Source: Camellia lanceoleosa
Taxonomy: Eukaryota > Streptophyta > Magnoliopsida > Ericales > Theaceae
Direction of reading: 5' to 3'
Assembly (NCBI GenBank): GCA_025200525.1
Contig: CM045767.1
Coordinates: 124,214,862-124,278,861, forward strand
Length of the DNA: 64,000 bases
Shown: positions 1 through 10,148 of the stretch, one piece after another
Numbering within the stretch: the first letter of the stretch is position 1
Layout of the letters: every line of letters begins with the position of its first letter
Notes under the pieces: generated by a model
The model's database searches: none
Told to the model about the DNA's origin: nothing
The model's input: only the letters and a program-made list of their open reading frames with translations
Made by a program: the position numbers and the translations under genes

Positions 1-830
1 GGACTCTAAGATCAATCCTATCTAAAAGGGTAGTATTACACACTAAAAATTGTACTTAGAAATATCAACTTATATGCCATACATTGATTTTGAACATTAA
101 TTTTACATTATATCAATTCAATCTTTATCTCATAAACACACCCTTATAAAAATCTCAAACAATTAAATCTCAAACAATTCTAAGTTAATGGAGTGATCCT
201 CAAGGCAACTTTTGGTTCACGTCCAGGGTTGGCTTTAGGCACAAACCGCAAAAGCTACGGCTTTGAGTCCCAAAAAATTGACTAAAAAAAAGGTCTCAAA
301 ATTTTGTTAATTATTATATTAGTCTATAAAAAAAAATCTTATTGAAATTTAAAAGATCTCAACAAAATTCAATTGTGATTTCAAATTAATTAAGGTGGTG
401 AATTGTTTGAAATTATTGAATGGTTATTTTTCAAATGTATGGATTATATATAAAATATGATTAATTATACTACTTACAGTTACTCTTTTCAAATTAAAGT
501 TGATGAAATCTTACTTTTACTCAACTATGCCAAATGAAAGATTAAATAGACTAACAATTTTATCCATTGAAAATGATTTAGCTTATAAGTTGGATTATGC
601 GAACTAAATTAGTAATTTTACAGTTAAAAATACCATAATGATACTTCTATTTAGATTATTTTGGTCATTTTTCTTATTGTAAACTTTAATATATATTGAG
701 TAGATTTTAATAGATATATATATACTGAAAATAACTTTTTTGCGAGTATTTTCAATACCTAAAAAAAATTAAATACATAATTATTTTTAAAATATATATA
801 TATATATATATGACGGCCCCGTATTAAAAA
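1..830. other. AT-rich intergenic DNA with a hAT-like end
   Basis: No gene is visible. The segment at about 222-330 starts CAGGGTTGGCTTTAGGC and goes on with a run like the common plant hAT end CAGGGCCGGCC...AGGC. A related end occurs in a P5CS intron near 36284. The stretch closes with a (TA)n run at about 788-811. The rest is A/T-rich with nothing I can name. Confidence 0.5.
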
Positions 831-884
831 TTCACTTTAAACTCCGAAGAAGTCAGAACTAACCCGTTCACGTCTATAAGGCTA

Positions 885-972
885 AACCCCTAAACCCTAC
901 CCATAAAACTTTTTTTTCCTTGTTTCCCAAGCTTTTACTCCTTGATAAAAAAGGATAACCAAAAAACCCTAA
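885..972 (+). promoter_or_regulatory. Telo-box motifs upstream of the MAM33-family gene
   Basis: AAACCCTA occurs at 892-899 and AAACCCTAA at 964-972, 60-140 bases before the ATG at 1034. Telo boxes are known from promoters and leaders of plant genes for ribosomal and mitochondrial proteins, which fits the mitochondrial product. Their role here is inferred from motif and position only. Confidence 0.5.
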
Positions 973-1194
973 TTCTTTATCTGATCCTTATGTTCTCTCT
1001 CTGTCTCCACCTCTCTTTCTAAACTCATTAGAAATGGCTGTATCTTCCATTCTTCGCAGAGCCTCTGCCTCTCCATCCATTGTTCCTCTCGCAATCCGGG
1101 CAGTTGGGTCATCGAGACTTGTCCACGGCACTATCTCCGCCACAACACTCAACCATGAAAGCGAACTTCAATTCCCAACTATGAAAATCACTAA

Positions 1195-1353
1195 AGTTGG
1201 GTTTGGTTCGGGGAATTAGGGAAGGATTTATAAAAAGAAAAGAAAGAAATATATAAAATTAGATGAAATGAAAGTATATTGTATTCATATTTTTACTAAT
1301 CTTTTTCCTCTCTCTTTTGAAATTCTTTTCCAAATCCCTAACCAAACACAACC
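1195..1353. mobile_element. Tourist-like MITE, 159 bp, inside exon 1
   Basis: Terminal inverted repeats begin AGTTGGGTTTGGTT and end AACCAAACACAACC. They are flanked by TAA at 1192-1194 and 1354-1356, the 3-bp target duplication of PIF/Harbinger MITEs. Element plus one TAA is 162 bp. Removing that length rejoins the flanking exon codons in frame, so the insertion is exactly delimited. Within the insertion the gene frame reaches TAG almost at once. A second copy of identical length lies at 34910-35068. Confidence 0.85.
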
Positions 1354-1613
1354 TAAAAAGCTGGTGGTGACCGATGACATACTCCTCCGAGCTTTCACTG
1401 AAAAAATCAAAACCGTCAAGAAATTTGATTCTCACAAGCAGGTGAGAATAAGATTCTTCTTTTTTCTACTTCATTTTTTAAAAGATAATTTATAAAGTTT
1501 ACTCAAAATGCGAATTGTTTATATAATTTTAAAGATTACAACTACTTATCAGAATTTTTTATTTAACAAAATTAATAAAAAGATAAAATTCTTAACTACA
1601 ATACGTACCCAAG

Positions 1614-2437
1614 TGTGCGTACCGGATTCCGCACTAGATGAAAGTGGATCGGGGCTCCGCGCACAGTTGGACCATCCAGGGACTGGGGCTCCTGCAACAA
1701 GAAGCACCGTTAGAGCTGCCCGACCGGGGTTGGCCGGATGACCCCTCCGGCGTGGTAATCAGTGATCGGAGAAGGAGTATAGAGTCGAATGGGTATGTAT
1801 ATGTGGTGTAGATTGGGGTTGTTTAGTTACCTTCAATGTGAAGTTCATGTTATATATATAGTGTTCCTTACTTGCTCCTCAAGGTGAGTTCATGGAGTAT
1901 AGGTGCTGCCAGGTGTCCTTTCAGCATTGCTCCACGTGGTAGACCACTTGATAATTACCATTCATTGTATATTCTCATTGTAAGCATGCTCATAACAAAC
2001 CACATTCCCTTGGCTCAACAACTTCCATGATTTTAGGAGTGGGGGACCAGCTGAGGTGGCATCCTGCACATGCTTGCACTCACAGATCCCACGTTTCTTT
2101 GCGAGGCTTCTCCAGCTCGGTACTTACGTTCTTCAGTTCGGTACTGGTGTGCCTTAGCTCGGCCTTTTCCAGGCTCATTTACAGAGATGGGCTGGGTTAT
2201 TATCTGTTCGGCCCACAAACCCCATCCCGCAGCTCGGCCCAGACCAGCGCTACGGCTGGGCTGACCTTTCCACTGCGGGTTGGGCCCAAGTGCTAGAGGA
2301 CTTGGGCGTACTATTGATCATGAAGTTGGGCTCAATTGTTCTGTCCATATACTCATCTGACCCACTTGGATTTGGGCTTTGTCGGATTGGGCCGGCCCAA
2401 GGCTTGGACCTGACCCATTTCACATTCAGCCCCTTCA
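1614..2437 (-). repeat. 3' LTR of the Tat-type element (824 bp)
   Basis: Begins TGTGCG and ends CCCCTTCA on the plus strand and aligns end to end with 11894-12713. By eye there are about two dozen differences, roughly 97% identity, mostly C/T and G/A changes. Confidence 0.92.
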
Positions 2438-2447
2438 TTTTTCCCTT
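2438..2447 (-). other. Polypurine tract
   Basis: On the minus strand AAGGGAAAAA directly abuts the 3' LTR start TGAAGGGG. Its position and purine run fit the plus-strand primer of LTR elements. Confidence 0.7.
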
Positions 2448-2739
2448 AGCTCGCGCTAAGGTTCCCTTGGGGGGAGCTATTGTTCTGCCTTCCAAGCGTC
2501 GCGTCGTCTCGACTTCTCCCCAGTTCGGCCTTGGTGACGGTTCAAGCCTGACACACAATTCCTGCATGCGTCCTTTCGTGTGACACGTGGCAACGCGTGA
2601 TAGGCGTGCAGAGATTATGCGTCGATTCCATACTGAAGATCGTGCTTTGTATGCCTGCGCGCCGACTAGTGCAATAAATGCTCAGGCTATCAATTCAAAC
2701 CCCTCGATTTGATCTTCTCGTCCCTCTTGTGAGTTCCAA

Positions 2740-2747
2740 AGAAAGAG

Positions 2748-2781
<34 letters not shown>
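2740..2781. repeat. (GA)n microsatellite upstream of the antisense ORF
   Basis: A GAAAGA run passes into more than 20 uninterrupted bases of GA. It lies about 210 bases before the antisense ORF start, like the GA-rich leaders of plant genes, and may belong to that ORF's own promoter or leader. Confidence 0.8.
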
Positions 2782-2992
2782 CCTCTTCCCATTCTGCTGG
2801 ATTGATCTCGCCAATGCTCCGCTTGGGCTTCTTCACCGCTGATTCTTGCTTCGTGGTCACTGCTGTGATTTCTGTAAGTTTTCTTACGATTCTTCCTCTC
2901 TTTCTGCTTTAATCATCTGGTCCTATGTGTTTGCCATCTGTGTCTCGTACTCCGCTATCTGAATCCCATTTCTGTCCCACTAGTTTAATCAA

Positions 2993-5099
2993 ATGGGGAA
3001 GTTTCGTTCCTTAGTCGATACCCCAGAGGCCATGGCCATGTTCCGTTTAGATTACAACATTCCTCATGATGTTACCTTGTCACTGGCGAAGGTGGATGCC
3101 AAACGCATAGGCACGAGGAACACCGTTGCCTTTCCGTCAATCACGATCGTCGAGGAGGGTTCGGTTTCCTCTTGACCCGTTATTGCGCTTTTACGCATCA
3201 GTCGATTGACCCGATGCAGGTGTCTGTAAATCTTTTCCGCGTTGTCTGTGGCGTGTCTGCCCTCAATAGACGACTAGGTTTGAACCTTGATATATGGGAT
3301 ATTCTGGGATGTTACACCCTCTCTCACAACAAAGACCATAGTACATATTACCTGCGTGTTCGTTCCGCTGATTGTCATCTAGTCACTGGACTGCCAGACT
3401 CAGATAAACACAATGATGATTTCTTGCAAGTTGGTGGGAATTGGGAGTTTCCTGCTGGGACCGAATTTCAGTCTGAGAGGATGCCATAGAAAGACGGCTA
3501 CCCAGGTCTGGGCCTCCCTTTCTAATGCCTTCTGCGTTTCTTACTTCGTTCTGAATATTGTTCTGATCGTTTGCTTTTTTTTTTTTTTTACAGAACCTTC
3601 CCGTTTCCAGCGAAGACCGAATTAGGAGAATGCTGAAGCCATCAAGGCTGCCTTGAGGTACAAGAGAAGATCTGCTCCTGAGTTGTTAGATTATCAGTCA
3701 AGTTACCGCTCTGTTATGCCAAAGAAGGCGAGACTCGCTGCTGCCCTTTTGGATTCTGATATCGAGACCGAGGTGTCTCTTACCCCGCTGGTTTCGAGAC
3801 GCCGCACTGTTCAAGATGCACCTGAGGGAGCGCCCTCCCCCCGTTTGCCAGGAGCGGATCAATGGCGAAGAGGAGGGTGCTGGTGGACTTAGAGGCTGAG
3901 GCCTTCGGAGCCCCTAGCGCTTTGCAATTCCCCGTGGAGAAGACCGAGACAAAGAGCCTTATGGAGGTGAAGATGGAGGTTAGGGCATCTGGGACCCCAG
4001 TAACTACCGCCGAGCCCTCCACCTCAGTCGCTGCCCGAGCAAAAAAGAGAAGGAGGGAAACTGGCAAGGCCGTGGGGAGGGAGATTTCTCAGGATCCCGC
4101 TGAAGATAAAACTTTTGAGAGATGGGAGCCACCGATATCATATGAGGGCAGGCCCATCTCCACCTCTGATTCGGTTGTTGCTTCACAGGATTTTGCCTTT
4201 AGTTTAACCAAGTTTTTGTTGATGCCGGTTAATATGGCTGGACATAATGGGCCTCGTGACATTCCTATCTTGAAGGGGACCCTCCAAATGTTGACTGCTC
4301 TAGGCTCTTTTTTCTTCGTTTTTCTTGACCTTACTGTTGTATTGCCATCTTCCTTTTTTCTAAGTTCTTTGTCGTCCTTTGCAGTGTATCCAGAGAATGC
4401 ACCTGTCCATTACCTGCGCTGAGGAGCTGGAAAGGGCCGTGCTGGAGGCTGCAATGAATATGGAAAGACTGACAGTAAGCTTGGAGTCGGAGAAGGAGGG
4501 ACGCCGAACCGCTGAGAGGGAAGCCTTCCGTTTGAACAAAATTGTCGCTTCCGCTGAACAATCGAAAGAGGCTGCCGTCGAGACCCAGGCTCAACTTGAG
4601 GGGAAAGTGGCTGCCGAGGCCGTTATTCTTTGTGATGGTGCCGAAGCGTCTTTACCGGCGCCAAGCACCGCAACAAGGCTGGGATGAAGCTGGAGCCGCA
4701 TACAAGGAGGAGGTTCTGGTGCTGCGAGATAAGCTCTTTGTGAAGGGTTGGACGAGTGCCTTAGCTGCTGCGATGGTTCCTAAAGGCTCTTCTCTTTACC
4801 GCGATGTCCCTGTTCCCTCAAAATCCTCAGGTTTAAAGACTACTCCTATCCCTGCTGTTCTGCCAGACAATGTTTCCCCTGAAGATGATCCTGTGAATGA
4901 GACCCAGATCATGAATGTTGCAACTGAAACGATGGACATTGAAGGGGTTGCCACCCTGGAGACCGAAGCCACAGAGGATGTGGTTAAGGTGGCTCCTATT
5001 TCTCAGGAAGTTGGAGTTTCCTCTACTGCTCCCCCTCCGGATGGTCTTGACAAAATTGCTGATGCTGCTCCGGAACTGCCCACTGTTGATGAAAGTTGA
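2993..5099 (+). pseudogene. Antisense ORF (aORF) of the Tat-type element, fragmented
   Basis: Runs opposite to gag-pol, between integrase and the 3' LTR. Blocks in order: 2993-3175 (MGKFRSLVDTPEAMAMFRLD), 3172-3489 (with NLFRVVCGVSALNRRLGLN), 3653-3892, 3862-4422 (basic patch AKKRRRETGK), 4379-4687 (Glu/Ala/Lys-rich coiled coil) and 4680-5099 (acidic tail with SSLYRDVPVP). This layout, a globular N-terminal part, linker, coiled coil and acidic C-terminus, matches the putative plant transposon protein encoded antisense in Tat elements; its function is unknown. Possible introns end at T-rich/CAG sites near 3592 and 4383. One-base shifts near 3150-3200 interrupt the first block, so this copy is probably dead. 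Confidence 0.7.
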
Positions 5100-5304
5100 T
5101 TGTTGAAGTGATGAGAGTTGAAAGTTGAACCTTTTATATTTCTGTTCTGATGAAGACAATTTTTTTCTTTCCCCCACTTTTTTTTTTTTTTTTTTTTACT
5201 GCTGGTTATGAGGCCTTCTGTGCCCTTTGCTTAGATGATATGATTTTCTTTTTGAACTCTGCAATTTGATGTTGTTTAGCTTCTATGTTTGAACATTTCC
5301 TACA

Positions 5305-5525
5305 CTTGCTTGCCCCCGGCCCAGCATTGTTGGGACCTCGGGGCCGAATAGATGCTCGGTCTGGTTCTGTGTTGCCTTTTAATGGATGTTCTATCTGATT
5401 CTATACTGCTTGCCTCCGGCCGAGTGCTATTATGACCTCGGGGCCGAACTGATGCTCTGTGTGGCATTGCACTTATTTGCCCCCGGCTGAGCACTGTTAG
5501 GACCTCGGGGCCGAACTAGTGATCG
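5305..5525. repeat. GC-rich imperfect tandem repeat, three units
   Basis: Three units share TTGCCCCCGGC...GACCTCGGGGCCGAA, spaced about 80-100 bases apart. Tandem repeats in the 3' region are typical of Tat elements. Confidence 0.75.
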
Positions 5526-5574
5526 GCGTGGCTAACGGATATATGGTATAGCTGTGCTTTGAGTTCATAAGTGG

Positions 5575-5760
5575 GTCTTACTTAGGTCCAGGTTGGTTTT
5601 GTAAGAAAACAATTGTTTGCCCCCACCTGGAGCTAAGTAAGATCGAAATTGTTTTGCAAGAATCGCTTGAGTCTGTTTCAACTTTGATAGTACAAGTGTG
5701 TCTGACTGAAAGAAAGAAAAACAACTGTTTGCCCCCAGCTGGAGCTGAGTGAGGCTGATA
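5575..5760. repeat. Imperfect repeat pair in the element's 3' region
   Basis: Two copies of CAA(T/C)TGTTTGCCCCCA(C/G)CTGGAGCT, at about 5610 and 5722, each inside a similar context of about 110 bases. They share TTTGCCCCC with the preceding repeat, suggesting a common source. Confidence 0.6.
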
Positions 5761-5889
5761 TTCAGGAGTTTGCTCTTGGTGTAGCTCGGTTGATTTTGTT
5801 CCAACTCTGCTCGTTTGAATCAATACTGAAGTGTTGTTGCGTTGATACTTAAGAAATTCTGTAGGTGCACAGACGTGTGCTTAGGTTAT

Positions 5890-6245
5890 ATCAGTGTAGT
5901 TTCCACTAAGCAATGCCACTTAGCTAAATAGAGGTGTTTCTTAAGATATATTAGTGCGGTTTCCACCAAGCAATTCCACTTGGCTAAATTCCAATCCAGT
6001 TGCCAAACATTTTCCACCAAGCTATACCACTTGGCATGTTTGAGTGCTAACTGAATTTAAATTCCATTCAGTCGTTCTGAAACTGGGCCATTTGGGTTAA
6101 AAACCAAAGTTAATTCCGTTTGATAAACATCAAAGCTAATTCCGTTTGGTAAGAACCAAAGCTAATTCCGTTTGGTAAGAACCAAAGCTAAGTCCGTTTG
6201 GTAAGAACCAAAGCTAATTCCGTTTGATAAACATCAAAACTAATT
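5890..6245. repeat. Short tandem repeats before the integrase stop
   Basis: Two or three diverged units contain TTTCCAC(C/T)AAGC...CCACTTGGC at about 5900-6035. Five units of about 27 bases follow at about 6085-6245, each with AATTCCGTTTG(G/A)TAA and CA(A/T)CAAA or AACCAAA. No coding potential. Confidence 0.75.
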
Positions 6246-6341
6246 ACAAGAATTGAACAAATCTGAGAGGAATGGGAAAATATTTGTATTGGTCAACAAA
6301 TAAGTGCCTTTACATCCTGATAAAGAGGTTGGGAAATGACC

Positions 6342-7427
6342 CTACTGGTAGTATTTCTTGAGGTTTGCTATGTTCCAGGGCCGAGGTATTGCTTTGCCAT
6401 TCAGATCCTCTAAGTAGTAAGCTCCATTTCCAACTACGGCTGTGATTTTGTACGGACCCTCCCAGTTCGGCCCGAGTTTGCCCTCACCAGGCATCTGTTT
6501 ATGATCCATGACTTTCCTCAAAACCAATTCTCCTGGTATGAATTGCCTTGGGAAAACATTTTGGTTGAAACTTCTGATGAGCTGTTGCTGATATGCTTCA
6601 AGCCTGATCAGTGCTGCCTCTCTTCGGCCCTCTGCCATATCCAGTGCTTGCGCGATGGCTTCCTCGTTACTGGTGCTTTCAAATAATTCAGACCGAAGGG
6701 TTGGGAGTCCTACTTCAAGTGGGATGACGGCCTCCATTCCATAGGTTAAAGAGTAAGGTGTTTCTCCTGTGGGGCGCCGTGCTGTAGTTCGGTAGGCCCA
6801 TAGTACATGTGGTAACTCCTCAACCCACTTGCCTTTGGCGTGCTCAAGCCGCTTCTTCACTCCGTTGATGATGGTTTTGTTCGACGCTTCTGCCTGACCG
6901 TTGCTCTGTGGGTACCCTGGAGAAGAGTTTCTATACTCGATTCTGAGGTCGGCACAAAATTTCCTGAAGATCTTTCCATCAAACTGAGTTCCGTTGTCCG
7001 CGATCAGTACCCGCGGAATGCCGAAACGCACTACCACACTTCTCAAAACGAACCGCTTTGTGTCCGCCTCCTTGATATTTGCCAGTGCCTCAACTTCAAC
7101 CCACTTGGTGAAATAGTCGGTTGCAGCAATGAAGAATCGCCTATTCCCAGTGCCTCGCGCCAATGGTCCAACAATGTCCAAACCCCATTGCGCAAAGGGC
7201 CATGGGCTGGTGAGTGGAGTGAGAGTTTTGGCCGACTGATGAATGAGTGGAGCAAACCTCTGACATTTGTCGCATCTTTGCACGTACTGCTGTGCATCTT
7301 GCTGCATTCGTGGCCACCAGTACCCGTGAGTTAGGGCTCGGTGTGCCAGTGACCTTCCGCCAACGTGGCATCCACAAATCCCATCGTGAATTTTGTAGAG
7401 AACATTCTCAACGAGATTTGGATGCAC
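6342..7427 (-). CDS. Integrase of the Tat-type element
   Basis: A 361-codon open frame, the best preserved part of pol. The N-terminal zinc finger shows a spaced His pair and CDKC. The catalytic core has D in GLDIVGP, D in IADNGTQF and E in NGQAEASNK, the D-D-35-E triad that joins cDNA ends to host DNA. The C-terminal part carries the GPY/F-type motif NWEGPYKI. The original frame was probably longer upstream, where 7430-7826 is broken by shifts. It would act in the nucleus on the element's own LTR ends. Confidence 0.92.
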   Translation of the reverse strand: MHPNLVENVLYKIHDGICGCHVGGRSLAHRALTHGYWWPRMQQDAQQYVQRCDKCQRFAPLIHQSAKTLTPLTSPWPFAQWGLDIVGPLARGTGNRRFFIAATDYFTKWVEVEALANIKEADTKRFVLRSVVVRFGIPRVLIADNGTQFDGKIFRKFCADLRIEYRNSSPGYPQSNGQAEASNKTIINGVKKRLEHAKGKWVEELPHVLWAYRTTARRPTGETPYSLTYGMEAVIPLEVGLPTLRSELFESTSNEEAIAQALDMAEGRREAALIRLEAYQQQLIRSFNQNVFPRQFIPGELVLRKVMDHKQMPGEGKLGPNWEGPYKITAVVGNGAYYLEDLNGKAIPRPWNIANLKKYYQ

Positions 7428-7826
7428 ACATAAGAGGTAGGGGCCGAGGTAGGAACGTTTGTAAAGCTTCCCAGACGGTGAGATCCAAAATCGAGCTGAT
7501 TTATGCCTGATCTTGTTGGCTTCCTTTTACGTCTTCGGGAGTTTACGTTTCAAAAGACCAATATTGGATCCATCCATTTCGGCTCTAAGTTGTTGCAGAG
7601 GACCGGAGATGCAATACTTGGTTACGGTATGAACTCAACCCAAACTCTTCCGCATCCTTTGTGTCCTTGATGAGCCTAGGCATGCGGAGCATCTGCGTGT
7701 CGTTTTTATCCGATTCGGATTCCACTCATATGGATTGAAATTTTCTGAGTAGGTCTCTGGCCTTGCCTGCGTACATAGTCATTCTTTCATCCCGAGTTTC
7801 ATAGACCCCGGAAAGCTGGTTTACTA

Positions 7827-8411
7827 CTAGTTGTGAATCGCTGAAAACAAGAAGCCGCTACTGCCTTTGAAGTGTTCGGCGCTCCGCAAGCCGGCTAATA
7901 ACGCTTCGTATTCGGCCTCGTTGTTCGAAGCTTTCCAGCCAAGCCTGAGAGCCTGTTCCCAGATAAATCCTTCTGGAGAAATAAGGACTACTCCTGCCCC
8001 CGAGCCTCGGTTATTGGACGAACCATCGACGTAGAGTTGCCAGATGTTTCCAATAAAGAGTTTCCATGCTTCCGAAGCGCTGGGTTTTTCTTGTTCGGCG
8101 GTGCATGGCACCTGTGCCGAGCTCAGATTCCCCGGTTCGGTACTCTGGGTGGGAGTGAATTCTGCGACAAAGTCCGCCAAGACCTGGGCCTTGATTGCTG
8201 TTCGGGGTTGATACCTAATGTCAAACTCACCAAGCTCTACTGCCCACTTCGCTGTTCGGCCAGAGAAATCGGCTCGGCTGAATACAGATCTGAGGGGGAA
8301 TTCAGTGAGGACATTAATGGTATGCCCCTGGAAGTAATCTTTGCGATTTTCTCGAGGCAATAAGCAGCGCGTAAGCCAACTTTTCCAGTGGTAGATACCG
8401 TGTCTCGGCAT
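7827..8411 (-). pseudogene. Second (additional) RNase H domain
   Basis: Contains YVDGSSNNRGSGAG and NNEAEYEALLAGL, the first Asp and Glu regions of a canonical plant-type RNase H fold. It follows the ordinary retroviral RNase H and lies in another frame. A duplicated RNase H of this kind is a known Tat-lineage acquisition. The C-terminal part is truncated by a shift near 7827. Confidence 0.82.
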
Positions 8412-8631
8412 CTAGTAAAGTCTTGCTGACGTAATATATTGGTCTCTGATCCTTACCAACTTCTCGAATCAATACTGCGTTCACGGCATGATCTGACACT
8501 GCTAGATAGAGGTACAGCTTCTCTCCCGGTTCTGGAGTAGATAATAGAGGGGGTGTACTGAGGTATCTTTTGAGATTCTGCAGTGCTTCAGTACATTCGC
8601 TATTCCATTCAAATGCTGCCTTTTTCCTCAA
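8314..8631 (-). pseudogene. RT-linked RNase H domain
   Basis: Shows WNSECTEALQNLKRYLSTPP, LYLYLAVSDHAVNAVL and PIYYVSKTLLDAETRYLPLE, the usual connection and RNase H region after gypsy RT. It is shifted relative to both the RT frame upstream and the second RNase H frame downstream. Confidence 0.85.
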
Positions 8632-8696
8632 GAGCTAGAAGAAGGGCTTCATCCGATCTGAGGATTTGCTGATAAACGGTTCAAGGTCTTGTGCCA

Positions 8697-9497
8697 TTAA
8701 GCTAGTTTCTGCAGTTCCTTAGACTTTGTTGGCACTTCGAGGTTCTGTATAGCCTTGATCTGATCCGGATTCGCTTCAATTCCTCTACGAGTGACCATGT
8801 ATCCCAAGAACTTCCCTGTTCCCACCCCGAAGGCGTATTTCGAGGCGTTAAGGCGAAGCTGGTGGGTTTTCAAGATGCTAAATACTTCTCTCAAGTCTGT
8901 GAGGTGGTTTGTAGCGAACTTGCTTTTTACTACCATATCGTCTATATAGGCTTCCATGGTTTTCCCCAGTTGATCTTTGAACATCCGAGTGATCATTCGC
9001 TGGTAGGTCGCTCCGGCGTTCTTGAGGCCGAACGACATTACCCTATAGCAGTAAGTCCCTCTCGGAGTAACGAACGCTGTCTTTTCTTGATCTAGGCCGA
9101 ACAACGGTATTTGATGATAACTGCTATAGGCATCCAGAAAACTCATGCGCTCATGCCCTACTGTTGAGTCTACTAGTTGATCAATGCGAGGTAGTGGAAA
9201 ACTATCTTTAGGGCAGGCTTTGTTCAGGCAAGTGAAATCGACACAAACTCTCCATTTTCCGTTCTTTTTCTTGACTACAACTGTGTTGGATAACCACTGC
9301 GGGTACTGTACTTCTCTGATTGCTCCCGAGGCCAGAAGTTTTTCGACTTCGGCAATCACTACTTCGGTGTGCTCAACTGAGGATCTCCAACTTTTCTGTA
9401 CGATAGGCCGAGCTGAAAGACTGATGTTGAGCCTGTGGCAAGCAAATTCTGGGTCCAAACCTGGAGTATCATATGTTGACCATGCGAATACCTCCAT
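8697..9497 (-). CDS. Reverse transcriptase domain
   Basis: A 266-codon open segment with the gypsy RT landmarks in order: [65 protein letters not shown] and the catalytic YIDDMVV, then [19 protein letters not shown]. It copies element RNA into DNA. The frame changes relative to protease upstream and RNase H downstream, so the polyprotein is not continuous. Confidence 0.93.
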   Translation of the reverse strand: MEVFAWSTYDTPGLDPEFACHRLNISLSARPIVQKSWRSSVEHTEVVIAEVEKLLASGAIREVQYPQWLSNTVVVKKKNGKWRVCVDFTCLNKACPKDSFPLPRIDQLVDSTVGHERMSFLDAYSSYHQIPLFGLDQEKTAFVTPRGTYCYRVMSFGLKNAGATYQRMITRMFKDQLGKTMEAYIDDMVVKSKFATNHLTDLREVFSILKTHQLRLNASKYAFGVGTGKFLGYMVTRRGIEANPDQIKAIQNLEVPTKSKELQKLA

Positions 9498-9511
9498 ATT
9501 TTCCTCGGAGT

Positions 9512-10108
9512 TCAGCGGTGAAGTTTCTCATCGGTAACTGCGAGGTACCGATAAGGAAGTACTTTTCCGGGTCGGCTTCTTCTATTAAGACTTTCTCCAA
9601 ATCCTCCACCATCTTTTCCTCTGGAGTTCCTCCCACATCTTCCAAGACTGGCTGTCCGGCCACTTCCACTGTCTGTGCAGTTCTTGAGTTGCTTTGTTTT
9701 TAACGCTGCCATGAAGCAATGTTTGGACTCAACTTGGTCCCCCGAAATCTGCTCTACTCCGTGTTCCGTAGGAAAACGAATGAGCTGGTGATAGGTTGAG
9801 GGGACCGCTTCCATTCGATGAATCCACAGGTGGCCAAGTATGGCGTTATAAGGGGATGGTGTATTAACAACCAAGAACTCTATTTGGAGGGTTTTGGTTC
9901 CTGCTACGACTGGCAATACTATTCGGTCGAGCAGCCACTCCGGCTGTGAATTGAAACCAACCAACGGGGCTGTCGCTGGGGTGAGATGCTGCTCGGAGAG
10001 GCCAAGCTTTCTAAATAAATCATAATACAGTATGTCTGCTGCACTGCCCTGATCTACTAGGACTCGTTTCACATCAAATCGTTTCCCAATCCCAACAGTT
10101 ATGATCAA
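9512..10108 (-). pseudogene. Aspartic protease domain
   Basis: VLVDQGSAADILYYDLFRKL carries the D-x-G-S active-site signature, followed by YNAILGHLWIHRM and VPSTYHQLIRFPTEHG, the standard C-terminal block. It would cleave the gag-pol polyprotein. A shift at the C-terminal side separates it from the linker ORF at 9469-9669. Confidence 0.85.
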
Positions 10109-10148
10109 TGCATCGATTATTGGGTGTCAGATGCTTTCTAAATCTTTG

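Noticed and set aside
1268..1495. Plus ORF of 75 codons as a separate small gene
   Set aside because: Its first part is MITE sequence and its second part is the tail of MAM33-family exon 1.
2027..2583. Short ORFs on both strands in the left LTR
   Set aside because: The same frames recur in the right LTR; they are non-coding LTR sequence.
6840..9537. Plus-strand open frames across the integrase, RNase H and RT region
   Set aside because: They are shadows opposite well-supported pol domains on minus and show no motif.
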